Source of the DNA: Desulfobacterales bacterium C00003060
GTDB taxonomy: Bacteria > Desulfobacterota > Desulfobacteria > Desulfobacterales > C00003060
Reading direction: 5' to 3'
Length of the DNA stretch: 5,888 nt
NCBI GenBank assembly: GCA_001751085.1
Contig: MAXP01000335.1
Span: 686 to 6,573 of the forward strand
The notes under the pieces were generated by a model. The model ran no database searches, was not told where the DNA came from, and saw nothing but the letters and a program-made list of their open reading frames with translations. Below are positions 1 through 5,868 of the stretch, piece by piece; position 1 is the first letter of the stretch; every line of letters begins with the position of its first letter. The position numbers and the translations under genes were made by a program.

Positions 1-60
1 TGAAATTTGAAATTGGGAAAAACACAAAGATGTAGATGCGTTACCTAATTTCAAATTTCA
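1..60. repeat. A/T-rich inverted repeat upstream of coaD
   Basis: The arms tgaaatttgaaatt (1-14) and aatttcaaatttca (47-60) are perfect 14-base reverse complements separated by 32 bases. The right arm continues with another aattt unit (61-65). Repeats built on aaatttcaaattt are common intergenic filler in some deltaproteobacterial and environmental genomes, from general knowledge. The element starts at the window edge, so it may extend further left. I see no U-run that would make it a clear terminator. A shorter inverted pair, ccagttt (66-72) and aaactgg (112-118), lies just downstream in the coaD leader. Confidence 0.6.
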
Positions 61-163
61 AATTTCCAGTTTGGACATCGCCATTAATACACGCTTTTTC
101 GAAAAAAGTGTAAACTGGTCAATGAGGGATACCCACGATTTCATAAAAAAACAATATCAAACC

Positions 164-167
164 GGAG
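164..167 (+). promoter_or_regulatory. Ribosome binding site of coaD
   Basis: A GGAG core sits five bases before the ATG at 173. It supports that ATG as the coaD start over the TTG at 71, which would add 34 residues with no counterpart in the family. Confidence 0.7.
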
Positions 168-172
168 TGGCT

Positions 173-664
173 ATGGGAAAAATAGCTGTATATCCAGGAT
201 CCTTTGACCCTATAACCAATGGGCATTGCGATATTATCCGCCGGGGGCTTAGACTTTTTGACAAAGTCATTGTTGCCATAGCCGTAAACGGAACCAAGTC
301 CCCGCTTTTTACGATCGAGGAGCGTTTGGAGATGCTGCGGGAAAGCCTTAAGGACATGCCTGGCGTTGAAGTCGATACATTTGACGGGCTCTTGGTGGAT
401 TTTGTGGTCAAGCGTCAGGCAGATGCCATTTTGCGAGGCCTTCGAGCAGTGTCGGACTTCGAATATGAATTTCAGATGGCACTGATGAACCGGAAGCTCA
501 ACAAGAAAATTCAGACGGTTTTCCTCATGACAGGGTTGAGGTGGATCTACATCAGCTCCTCGATTATTAAGGAGGCCGCTCGGTTTGGAGGAGACACCAG
601 TGACATGGCCCCTGACATCGTTTGCAAGAGACTAAGGCAGAAATTTGGTGTTCCCGAACCGTGA
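173..664 (+). CDS. coaD: Phosphopantetheine adenylyltransferase (CoaD)
   Basis: This cytoplasmic enzyme catalyses the penultimate step of coenzyme A synthesis, transferring AMP from ATP to 4'-phosphopantetheine to give dephospho-CoA. The 163-residue product is of normal family length and complete. It opens with the nucleotidyltransferase signature YPGSFDPITNGH (residues 7-18, the TxGH nucleotide-binding motif at 15-18). It also carries KSPLFTIEER (42-51), the conserved RGLRAVSDFEYE block (88-99) and the ISSSIIKE motif (127-134) near the C terminus, all diagnostic of bacterial CoaD. The ATG at 173 is chosen because homology begins there and a GGAG lies at the right distance. The open frame runs upstream to a TTG at 71, but that stretch partly derives from repeat-like DNA. 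The LysR gene follows at once and may overlap the stop codon by a GTGA junction, so the two could be co-transcribed. The usual partner rsmD is not seen in the 172 bases upstream. Confidence 0.97.
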   Translation: MGKIAVYPGSFDPITNGHCDIIRRGLRLFDKVIVAIAVNGTKSPLFTIEERLEMLRESLKDMPGVEVDTFDGLLVDFVVKRQADAILRGLRAVSDFEYEFQMALMNRKLNKKIQTVFLMTGLRWIYISSSIIKEAARFGGDTSDMAPDIVCKRLRQKFGVPEP

Positions 665-690
665 ACCGCAAATCGAATGACGATTCCCGA

Positions 691-1599
691 ATGACGAATA
701 ACGTGGACTTATGGCGGCTGGAAATATTTTGCAGGGTGGTTGAGCTGAAAAGCTTTTCCAAAGCGGCCAAGGCGGTATATCTATCCCAACCCACTGTAAG
801 CAGCCATATTAAAGACCTGGAAAACCACTTTGAATGCAAGCTCGCAGATCGGCTGGGAAGGGAAGTCGTTCCCACCAAGGCAGGCAGCCTTCTTTACGGT
901 TATGCGACAAGAATCATTGCCCTGAAACAGGAAGCTGAAAATGCCCTGGTCGAGTTTCATGGCAAAATCAAAGGGCGTCTGACCATTGGCGGAAGCACAA
1001 TACCTGCTGGTTATATCCTCCCTCCTTTGCTTGGAAAATTCAAGGAAGACTACCCCGGGGTCGTGGTGACAGTTGTACAAGGAGATACGGGAAGGATCAT
1101 CTCGGATACACTTGAAGGAAATGTGGAATTCGGGATTGTGGGTGCCAAGGCCAGAGAGGTTCAGCTTATTCAAAAGAAAATCATAGATGATCAGATGTCC
1201 CTTATAGTGCCGCGGATGCATAAATGGTCAGCCAAACGCTGTGTTGCAATGGACGAGCTTGTTAGAGAGCCATTCGTAATGCGTGAGCAAGGCTCGGGCA
1301 CTCGGAAGTCGATTGAGCAGGTGTTGGATAAATCCGGCCATTCCATCAGTTCCCTGAATATTGTGGCAGAGATGGGCAGCACAGAAGCGATTCGCCAGGG
1401 TATCAAGGCAGGCGTGGGGGTCTCCATTCTTTCTGAATGCGCTGTGGCAGAAGAACTTGCCACAGGAAGCCTCAAGAAAGTAAAGATTAAGGGGCTGTCC
1501 TTTGGGAGGGCTTTTTATCTGACATTGCACAGACACAGGACCCAGTCTCCTTTGTCTCGAACCTTCATCAAGTTCCTGAACCACCAGGTTGCTAATTGA
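691..1599 (+). CDS. LysR-family transcriptional regulator, possibly selenium-metabolism-associated type
   Basis: This is a DNA-binding transcription factor of 302 residues, the usual LysR length. The N-terminal winged helix-turn-helix spans about residues 5-65, with SFSKAAKAVYLSQPTVSSHI at 21-40 as the HTH core. A linker helix follows (about 70-92). A periplasmic-binding-protein-like effector domain covers about 95-300, beginning KGRLTIGGSTIPAGYILPPL, a CysB/CbbR-like opening. The N-terminal wording (DLWRLEIFCRVVELKSFSKA) resembles my memory of the LysR group that NCBI names selenium metabolism-associated. I could not verify this, and no selenium gene lies in the window. Two starts are possible: ATG at 691, where homology begins, or an in-frame GTG at 661 that overlaps the coaD TGA and adds ten residues. 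Neither has a clear Shine-Dalgarno. The 26 bases between the coaD stop and the ATG contain a direct repeat, cgaatgacga, at 674-683 and 688-697. The second copy includes the ATG. Effector and targets are unknown. Confidence 0.93.
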   Translation: MTNNVDLWRLEIFCRVVELKSFSKAAKAVYLSQPTVSSHIKDLENHFECKLADRLGREVVPTKAGSLLYGYATRIIALKQEAENALVEFHGKIKGRLTIGGSTIPAGYILPPLLGKFKEDYPGVVVTVVQGDTGRIISDTLEGNVEFGIVGAKAREVQLIQKKIIDDQMSLIVPRMHKWSAKRCVAMDELVREPFVMREQGSGTRKSIEQVLDKSGHSISSLNIVAEMGSTEAIRQGIKAGVGVSILSECAVAEELATGSLKKVKIKGLSFGRAFYLTLHRHRTQSPLSRTFIKFLNHQVAN

Positions 1600-1663
1600 A
1601 CGTCTCGGAGTTGTAACTGGTACTCTTCTCAGAAAGTAATGATGTGCAGCTTAACTCCGCAAT

Positions 1664-1733
1664 CCCTGGCCCAGACCTGGCCAATAGGCTCTGTGGGTGC
1701 ATATATGAAGCGAGCGCCAGGGCAGGCCGAAAT
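1664..1733 (+). repeat. nrdJ leader copy of a three-block sequence shared with the tpiA leader
   Basis: Three blocks in this spacer recur in the leader of tpiA. Block C is ccctggcccagacc (1664-1677), block B is ggccaataggctctgtg (1679-1695), and block A includes gcgccagggcaggccgaaat (1714-1733). Block A ends 23 bases before the nrdJ ATG. In the tpiA leader the same blocks are on the opposite strand, so they have the same orientation relative to the downstream gene, but B and C are swapped and block A carries a 9-base internal duplication. No gene is credible in 1600-1756. Just left of the blocks, cggagtt (1606-1612) and aactccg (1653-1659) form a distant 7-base inverted pair without a U-run. 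I cannot tell whether the element is regulatory or a dispersed repeat. Confidence 0.6.
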
Positions 1734-1756
1734 CCAACAATAGGGCGTAATCCCGT

Positions 1757-3955
1757 ATGTCCATATCTCTTTCCCCAAATGCCATGGTTGTTCTTGAACG
1801 GCGCTATCTGAAGAAGGACCGAAGAGGAAGACCTGCAGAGACGCCACAGGAACTGTTCAAGAGAGTGGCAGGCAGCGTTGCTGCGGCCGACGCAAGATTT
1901 GATCCCAAGGCTGACATCCGGAAGACAGAACAGAAATTTTACACGATGCTCTCAGAGTTGGTTTTTTTGCCCAATTCACCAACCCTGATGAATGCCGGAC
2001 GTCGACTTGGACAGCTATCAGCCTGTTTTGTTCTGCCGATAGAGGACTCTATCGACAGCATTTTCGAGACTCTCAGGCATACGGCAATGATCCACAAGAG
2101 CGGGGGAGGGACCGGTTTTTCCTTCTCCCGCATACGGCCTGAAAATGATACTGTACTCTCCACACGGGGAATATCGAGTGGCCCCATCTCCTTTATGGCC
2201 GTGTTTGATATTGCCACAGAGACAGTAAAACAGGGAGGCACCCGCCGCGGGGCAAACATGGGCATCCTACGGGTGGATCACCCCGATATCGAGGCCTTTG
2301 TCCAAAGTAAGACCGACGAGGCTATACTCAACAACTTCAATATCTCCGTTGCACTCACATCCTCATTTATGAAAGCGTTAAATGCTGATAAAGACTACGA
2401 CCTGGTCAATCCAAGGAACCAAGAAGTTGTCAAGCGAGTTTCTGCCAGGGCCATCTTTGACAGGATTGTTCGGGCGACCTGGCAAAGCGGAGAACCAGGA
2501 ATCATTTTCCTGGACCACATCAACAAGGCCAATCCCATCCCTCAATTGGGTGAGATTGAGGCTACGAATCCCTGTGGCGAACAGCCGCTGCTTCCGTATG
2601 AATCGTGTAATCTTGGCTCCATCAATCTGTCCAAGATAACAAGTGGCGGTAAATTGAACAAACCCAAGCTTAGACAGACAATTCGAAATGCGGTTCACTT
2701 CCTTGATAATGTGATAGAGATCAACAAATACCCGTTGCGCCGGATCGAAGAGGTCAGCAGAGAGTCGCGAAAAGTGGGCCTGGGAGTCATGGGGTTTGCC
2801 GATATGCTCATCAGGCTGGGAATCCCGTATGATTCAAAAAGGGCCGTACAGCAGGCCGAACAGGTAATGAAGTTCATATCGCGCGAGGCAAAGAAGGCTT
2901 CAAGCGAACTGGCCAAGAAGAGGGGTAACTTTCCTGCTTATAAGGGAAGCATCTTCGATGACCCCCAGACTCCGTACATGCGAAACGCCACCGTAACCAC
3001 CATCGCCCCAACTGGCACAATAAGCATTATTGCCGGATCTTCCAGTGGAGTGGAACCCATCTTTGCAGTATGTTATGAGCGCAGGGTTCTTAACGGAGAG
3101 GCCCTCTTTGAGATGCATCCGCTATTTGAGGAAGTGGCAAAGCAAAACTCTTTTTACAGCAAAGACCTAACTGAGCAGATCGTTAAAACCGGTTCGATTC
3201 AGCACGTAAAGGAAATCCCCAATAAGGTGAAGCGCCTTTTTGTTACTGCCCATGATATTGCTCCGGAGTGGCACATCCAAATCCAGGCAGCTTTTCAGAA
3301 ATATACCGATAATGCCGTATCTAAGACAGTCAATTTTCCCAATGATGCTACGCCCGAGGACATAGATAAGGTATACAGGCTTGCCTACGAAACCGGGTGC
3401 AAGGGTGTAACGATTTACAGGTATGGAAGCCGAGACCGCCAGGTGCTCAACATAGGCGTGGATCAAGCAAGGCAGACGAGAGAAACCAGGTCAAAGCCTG
3501 GCCGCCAAGGGATCGTGCCGCGGGTGCGTCCTGTTGTGACCAAAGGTGTAACAGAACGAATTACTACTGGTTGCGGCAAACTTTACGTAACCATCAACGA
3601 GGACGACCTGGGTATTTGTGAAGTCTTCGCCCAGATGGGAAAGACCGGCGGGTGCGCATCTTCCCAGATTGAGGCGGCAGGTAGACTGATATCTTTGGCC
3701 TTCCGTAGCGGTATCAAGGCGGAAGCTATTCTTAAGCAGATCAGTGGCATTCGATGCCCTTCACCTATCTGGCAAAACGGGAAAATGGTCCTTTCCTGCC
3801 CGGATGGCATCGCTCAGGTAATAAGAAACTATACCAAAATCAGCACTAAAGAGAGGCCTGCCATGATGGGTGCATGTCCTGACTGCGGTGGCGCGCTGGA
3901 GCACGAGGGTGGCTGTCTGGTGTGTCGTTCCTGCGGGTTTTCCAAATGCAGTTAA
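1757..3955 (+). CDS. nrdJ: Adenosylcobalamin-dependent (class II) ribonucleoside-diphosphate reductase
   Basis: The enzyme reduces ribonucleotides to deoxyribonucleotides using adenosylcobalamin to generate the active-site thiyl radical, so it needs neither oxygen nor an activase. The 732-residue product is complete. The reductase N-terminal and barrel domains run to about residue 560: [20 protein letters not shown] (73-92) with redox Cys90, [13 protein letters not shown] (116-128), [16 protein letters not shown] (163-178), the radical-site motif NPCGE (Asn271, Cys273, Glu275), the second redox cysteine Cys284 in YESCNLGS, and [21 protein letters not shown] (414-434). A TSCPD-type domain follows (about 600-695, [11 protein letters not shown]...[10 protein letters not shown]). 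The tail is a zinc ribbon with cysteines 707, 710, 720, 723, 726 and 731. No ATP-cone precedes the catalytic domain, so the classic overall-activity site is missing. The ATG at 1757 is preceded by an in-frame TAA at 1748, which fixes the earliest ATG start. No good Shine-Dalgarno and no cobalamin riboswitch are visible upstream. It stands alone, with a 157-base gap to the LysR gene. Confidence 0.97.
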   Translation: MSISLSPNAMVVLERRYLKKDRRGRPAETPQELFKRVAGSVAAADARFDPKADIRKTEQKFYTMLSELVFLPNSPTLMNAGRRLGQLSACFVLPIEDSIDSIFETLRHTAMIHKSGGGTGFSFSRIRPENDTVLSTRGISSGPISFMAVFDIATETVKQGGTRRGANMGILRVDHPDIEAFVQSKTDEAILNNFNISVALTSSFMKALNADKDYDLVNPRNQEVVKRVSARAIFDRIVRATWQSGEPGIIFLDHINKANPIPQLGEIEATNPCGEQPLLPYESCNLGSINLSKITSGGKLNKPKLRQTIRNAVHFLDNVIEINKYPLRRIEEVSRESRKVGLGVMGFADMLIRLGIPYDSKRAVQQAEQVMKFISREAKKASSELAKKRGNFPAYKGSIFDDPQTPYMRNATVTTIAPTGTISIIAGSSSGVEPIFAVCYERRVLNGEALFEMHPLFEEVAKQNSFYSKDLTEQIVKTGSIQHVKEIPNKVKRLFVTAHDIAPEWHIQIQAAFQKYTDNAVSKTVNFPNDATPEDIDKVYRLAYETGCKGVTIYRYGSRDRQVLNIGVDQARQTRETRSKPGRQGIVPRVRPVVTKGVTERITTGCGKLYVTINEDDLGICEVFAQMGKTGGCASSQIEAAGRLISLAFRSGIKAEAILKQISGIRCPSPIWQNGKMVLSCPDGIAQVIRNYTKISTKERPAMMGACPDCGGALEHEGGCLVCRSCGFSKCS

Positions 3956-4005
3956 AAAGCGACTGAACGGTTACAACCTTTGAACCTGGAACCGATCATT
4001 TTTAA

Positions 4006-4092
4006 TGGTGCCGAAGGCGGGATTTGAACCCGCACGGGCGTAACCCACTGCCCCCTCAAGACAGCGTGTCTACCAGCTTCCACCACTTCGGC
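4006..4092 (-). tRNA. tRNA-Leu (anticodon GAG), CCA end encoded
   Basis: Read on the minus strand the 87-base gene folds as a class II tRNA. The acceptor stem GCCGAAG pairs with CTTCGGC, followed by discriminator A and a genome-encoded CCA (4006-4008). The D-arm contains GGTAGACAC. The anticodon stem CTGTC/GGCAG encloses the loop TTGAGGG, giving anticodon GAG (4055-4057) for CUC/CUU leucine codons. A long variable arm (about GGGTTACGCCC) and a T-arm GCGGG-TTCAAAT-CCCGC complete it. It begins 32 bases after the secG stop with no terminator between, so it is probably processed from the tpiA-secG transcript. It converges on nrdJ, leaving 50 bases between the two genes. Confidence 0.97.
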
Positions 4093-4124
4093 ACAGTCTG
4101 TAGTCTGTTCACCACGCCCATATA

Positions 4125-4583
4125 TCACTCTCCCCCAGGTTTTTGAGTGGCCTCATTTTCTCCTGGGAGCTGAGGTGTTGTCTTTTCTGCATCGGTCTCT
4201 TTAGCCTCAGGTCGGGCCGGAGCCCCGGAGGACTGTTCCTCTGTTTGCTCTGCCGCGTTTTCAGCCACAGGTGGAACCGGGATGCCTGATGGGACCTGTT
4301 CTGTTTGCCCCGTTTGGGGGACGGGCACGTCGGACATGACAGATCTGCTTACCCGATGGGATGACAGATAGGCCAGCCCCAATGATGTGAGCATGAAAAC
4401 GATGGCAGCAATCGTTGTCAGTTTACTCATGAAGGTTGACGCGCCACCGGCCCCGAACATGGTCTGGCTCGATCCCCCTCCAAAGGCTGCCCCCATATCC
4501 GCCCCTTTGCCGGTTTGCAAAAGCACAATCAATATCAAGGCTATGGCCACCACAACATGTATAACAACAATGATACTTGGCAT
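4125..4583 (-). CDS. secG: Preprotein translocase subunit SecG with extended acidic/proline-rich tail
   Basis: SecG is a small integral inner-membrane protein of the SecYEG channel that assists SecA-driven protein export. The product has 152 residues. Helix 1 spans about 3-22 (IIVVIHVVVAIALILIVLL), followed by the family signature QTGKGADMGAAFGGGSSQTM (23-42) and FGAGGASTFMSKLT (43-56). Helix 2 spans about 55-75. Residues 76-152 form a polar tail rich in Pro, Glu, Gln, Thr and Ala with no recognisable domain. The core region matches the SecG family well. The tail makes the protein longer than SecG proteins of about 75-110 residues, and such low-complexity tails vary between species. The start codon is supported by a GGAG (plus-strand ctcc at 4594-4597) ten bases upstream. 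The gene lies 19 bases after tpiA, and its ribosome site sits in that gap, consistent with one operon. Confidence 0.95.
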   Translation of the reverse strand: MPSIIVVIHVVVAIALILIVLLQTGKGADMGAAFGGGSSQTMFGAGGASTFMSKLTTIAAIVFMLTSLGLAYLSSHRVSRSVMSDVPVPQTGQTEQVPSGIPVPPVAENAAEQTEEQSSGAPARPEAKETDAEKTTPQLPGENEATQKPGGE

Positions 4584-4602
4584 CGTTTAACTGCTCCGAT
4601 TC

Positions 4603-5385
4603 TCAGGCTTTATCAGTGACAGAGTCTACCTGGAAACCAACAAGGGCTGCAAAGGAATCGGCATCCAAACTGGCGCCTCCCACCAATGCACCGTCAATGT
4701 CGGCCATAGCCATGAGATCGCTGATGTTTTCAGGCTTTACGCTTCCACCATACAGTATCCGGATAGCATTTGCAACCGAATTCCCATAGGCTTTGTCAAT
4801 CCATTCCCGGATAAACTTGTGTACCTCCTGAGCCTGATCGGTGGTTGCTGTTTTACCGGTACCAATGGCCCAAACAGGCTCATAGGCAATAGACGCCCTT
4901 TGGACCTCATCAAAAGCCAGGCCTTCCAGGCCTTCTTCCAATTGCTGTTGCACAACAGAAAAAGTCTGATTCGATTCCCGTTCAGCCTCGGATTCGCCGA
5001 CACACACCACAGGAAACAGGCCCCCATTGAGGGCTGCCCTGATCTTCCTGTTGACTGAGGCATTGGTTTCTCCGAAGTACTGACGCCTCTCAGAATGGCC
5101 AATGATTACATATGTGCATCCTGCGGCCTTTAACATCGGAGCCGAGATCTCCCCAGTGTAGGCCCCTTCGACCTCCCAGAACAGGTCTTGCCCCCCTACG
5201 CATATGACTGATCCTTTCAGGATCTCTGCCACGATCCCCAAGGCTGTAAAGGGAGGAGCAACCATGACATCCACATCCACGAACTCCGAGACCAAGGATC
5301 TCAAACGGTTTGCCGTCTCGGCGGCCTGTGGACCTGTCTTGTACATCTTCCAATTTCCGGCAATCAAGGGTTTTCGCTTTGTCAT
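4603..5385 (-). CDS. tpiA: Triosephosphate isomerase
   Basis: This cytoplasmic glycolytic/gluconeogenic enzyme interconverts dihydroxyacetone phosphate and glyceraldehyde 3-phosphate. The product has 260 residues, a full-length TIM barrel. All catalytic features are present: substrate-binding Asn11 and Lys13 in AGNWKMYKTG, the electrophile His97 in VIIGHSERR, the base Glu169 in AYEPVWAIGTGKTA (167-180, including flexible loop 6), and the phosphate-binding ILYGGSVKPEN (210-220) and DGALVGGASL (231-240). The start is the ATG at 5383-5385. On the minus strand it is preceded by GAGG (plus 5390-5393) and AGGAG (plus 5396-5400). It is the first gene of the apparent tpiA-secG-tRNA-Leu unit. The phosphoglycerate kinase gene often found before tpiA is absent, since the 503 bases upstream are repeat-rich and gene-free. 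Its leader carries the sequence blocks also found before nrdJ. Confidence 0.98.
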   Translation of the reverse strand: MTKRKPLIAGNWKMYKTGPQAAETANRLRSLVSEFVDVDVMVAPPFTALGIVAEILKGSVICVGGQDLFWEVEGAYTGEISAPMLKAAGCTYVIIGHSERRQYFGETNASVNRKIRAALNGGLFPVVCVGESEAERESNQTFSVVQQQLEEGLEGLAFDEVQRASIAYEPVWAIGTGKTATTDQAQEVHKFIREWIDKAYGNSVANAIRILYGGSVKPENISDLMAMADIDGALVGGASLDADSFAALVGFQVDSVTDKA

Positions 5386-5416
5386 AGTTCCTCGGCTCCT
5401 TCATACAACCTATAGT

Positions 5417-5537
5417 ATTTCGGCCTGCCCTGCCCGCCCTGGCGCTCATGCTTACTATAGGCTATAAGCTGACGAATCTCGGTCTGGGCCAGGGGCGCTG
5501 TATGTTCGAATCAGTCCACAGAGCCTACGGTTGGCCC
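5417..5537 (-). repeat. tpiA leader copy of the three-block shared sequence
   Basis: Read toward tpiA on the minus strand, the order is block B (plus 5517-5537, cacagagcctacggttggccc), block C (plus 5481-5494, ggtctgggccaggg) and block A (plus 5417-5447). Block A equals the nrdJ-leader version except for an added nine bases that duplicate its cagggc-type unit, making 31 rather than 22 bases. It ends 31 bases before the tpiA ATG. A perfect 9-base inverted pair, cctatagta (5409-5417) and tactatagg (5453-5461), brackets block A in this copy only. Confidence 0.6.
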
Positions 5538-5546
5538 GTTGGACTA

Positions 5547-5587
5547 ATGAACATCGAACATCGAACGTCCAACATCGAATGTTCAAT
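5547..5587 (+). repeat. aacatcgaa repeat cluster (peptide-like MNIEHRTSNIE type)
   Basis: The nonamer aacatcgaa occurs at 5550-5558, 5557-5565 (overlapping by two bases) and 5571-5579. The last copy forms a small palindrome, aacat-cga-atgtt (5571-5583). Translated in one frame it gives the MNIEHRTSNIE peptide often mis-annotated as a small protein. From general knowledge this is an intergenic repeat found in many environmental genomes, not a gene. Confidence 0.7.
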
Positions 5588-5655
5588 GGGAAAAAATAAA
5601 GAAACAGAACTTGCAGGCTCAACCCACGCAAAAACCTGGCCGAAGGCCTGAGCTA

Positions 5656-5691
5656 TTTATATAGAATCGGCATCTCCCGATTCTATATAAA
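5656..5691. repeat. Perfect 15-bp hairpin
   Basis: The arms tttatatagaatcgg (5656-5670) and ccgattctatataaa (5677-5691) are exact reverse complements around a six-base loop, catctc. The lower stem is A/T-only and the top is ccgat/atcgg. No separate U-run follows on either strand, so it is not a textbook intrinsic terminator, although the A/T-rich foot could contribute. No gene adjoins it closely. Confidence 0.75.
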
Positions 5692-5705
5692 AACCTGTTC
5701 TCTTC

Positions 5706-5759
5706 GCGTAATCTGTGGATTAAATAATTAGAATAATCCGCGCAATCTGCGGATTAAAT
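5706..5759. repeat. Pair of 20-base direct repeats with embedded hairpin
   Basis: The sequences gcgtaatctgtggattaaat (5706-5725) and gcgcaatctgcggattaaat (5740-5759) differ at two of 20 positions and start 34 bases apart. The second copy overlaps a hairpin with stem taatccgc (5734-5741) and gcggatta (5749-5756) around a seven-base loop. Motifs of this kind (aatctgcggatta) are familiar intergenic repeats in environmental bacterial genomes, from general knowledge. Confidence 0.65.
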
Positions 5760-5777
5760 TCTTGAATATTCGTTTTT

Positions 5778-5793
5778 CATTCGATGTTCGATG
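5778..5793 (-). repeat. Inverted copy of the aacatcgaa unit
   Basis: The bases cattcgatgttcgatg are the reverse complement of catcgaacatcgaatg. This matches 5552-5567 at 15 of 16 positions and 5552-5565 perfectly over 14. It forms an inverted pair with the left cluster, enclosing 242 bases overall. Confidence 0.6.
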
Positions 5794-5839
5794 GTATCTT
5801 CTCAATAAGTTGGGGTAGATTACATCTTGCGACTATTCA

Positions 5840-5868
5840 CTGGATTCCGGCTTCCGCCGGAATGACGG
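5840..5868. repeat. dRS3-like short palindromic repeat
   Basis: The core is attccggc (5844-5851), loop ttcc, gccggaat (5856-5863), flanked by ctgg on the left and gacgg on the right. This matches the widespread ctggattcc...ggaatgacgg family, of which Neisseria dRS3 is the best-known member. Such units are dispersed in many proteobacterial genomes and often lie between genes. No function can be read from this copy. Confidence 0.7.

Noticed and set aside
71..172. N-terminal extension of CoaD from TTG at 71
   Set aside because: It adds 34 residues unlike the family. The ATG at 173 has a GGAG five bases upstream and starts exactly where homology begins.
1690..1712. NrdR box around gtgcatatatgaagc
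   Set aside because: It matches the acaCwAtATaTwGtgt consensus only in its A/T centre, and no second box at the usual spacing is seen.
1600..1756. Cobalamin riboswitch before nrdJ
   Set aside because: I looked for a B12 box (agccaggagacctgcc type) and found only gcgccagggcaggcc, which is the block shared with the tpiA leader and does not fit the box.
1629..1847. Minus-strand reading frame of 72 codons
   Set aside because: It overlaps the nrdJ start, resembles no family, and covers the shared leader blocks.
3968..4003. Intrinsic terminator between nrdJ and tRNA-Leu
   Set aside because: cggtt (3968-3972) and aaccg (3990-3994) pair over only five bases around a 17-base loop. T-runs occur on both sides (ttttt at about 3999-4003 on plus, aaaaa at 3954-3958 for minus), but the stem is too weak to call.
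4387..4590. Plus-strand frames opposite secG and tpiA
   Set aside because: They are antisense shadows of well-supported genes and resemble no protein family.
5448..5651. Small protein containing MNIEHRTSNIE
   Set aside because: This peptide comes from translation of the aacatcgaa intergenic repeat. The rest of the frame is leader-block DNA, and there is no ribosome site.
5656..5691. Hairpin as an intrinsic terminator
   Set aside because: The stem is strong, but no U-run follows on either strand and no gene ends nearby.
5706..5759. CRISPR array
   Set aside because: There are only two imperfect 20-base copies with a 14-base gap, no further units and no cas gene.
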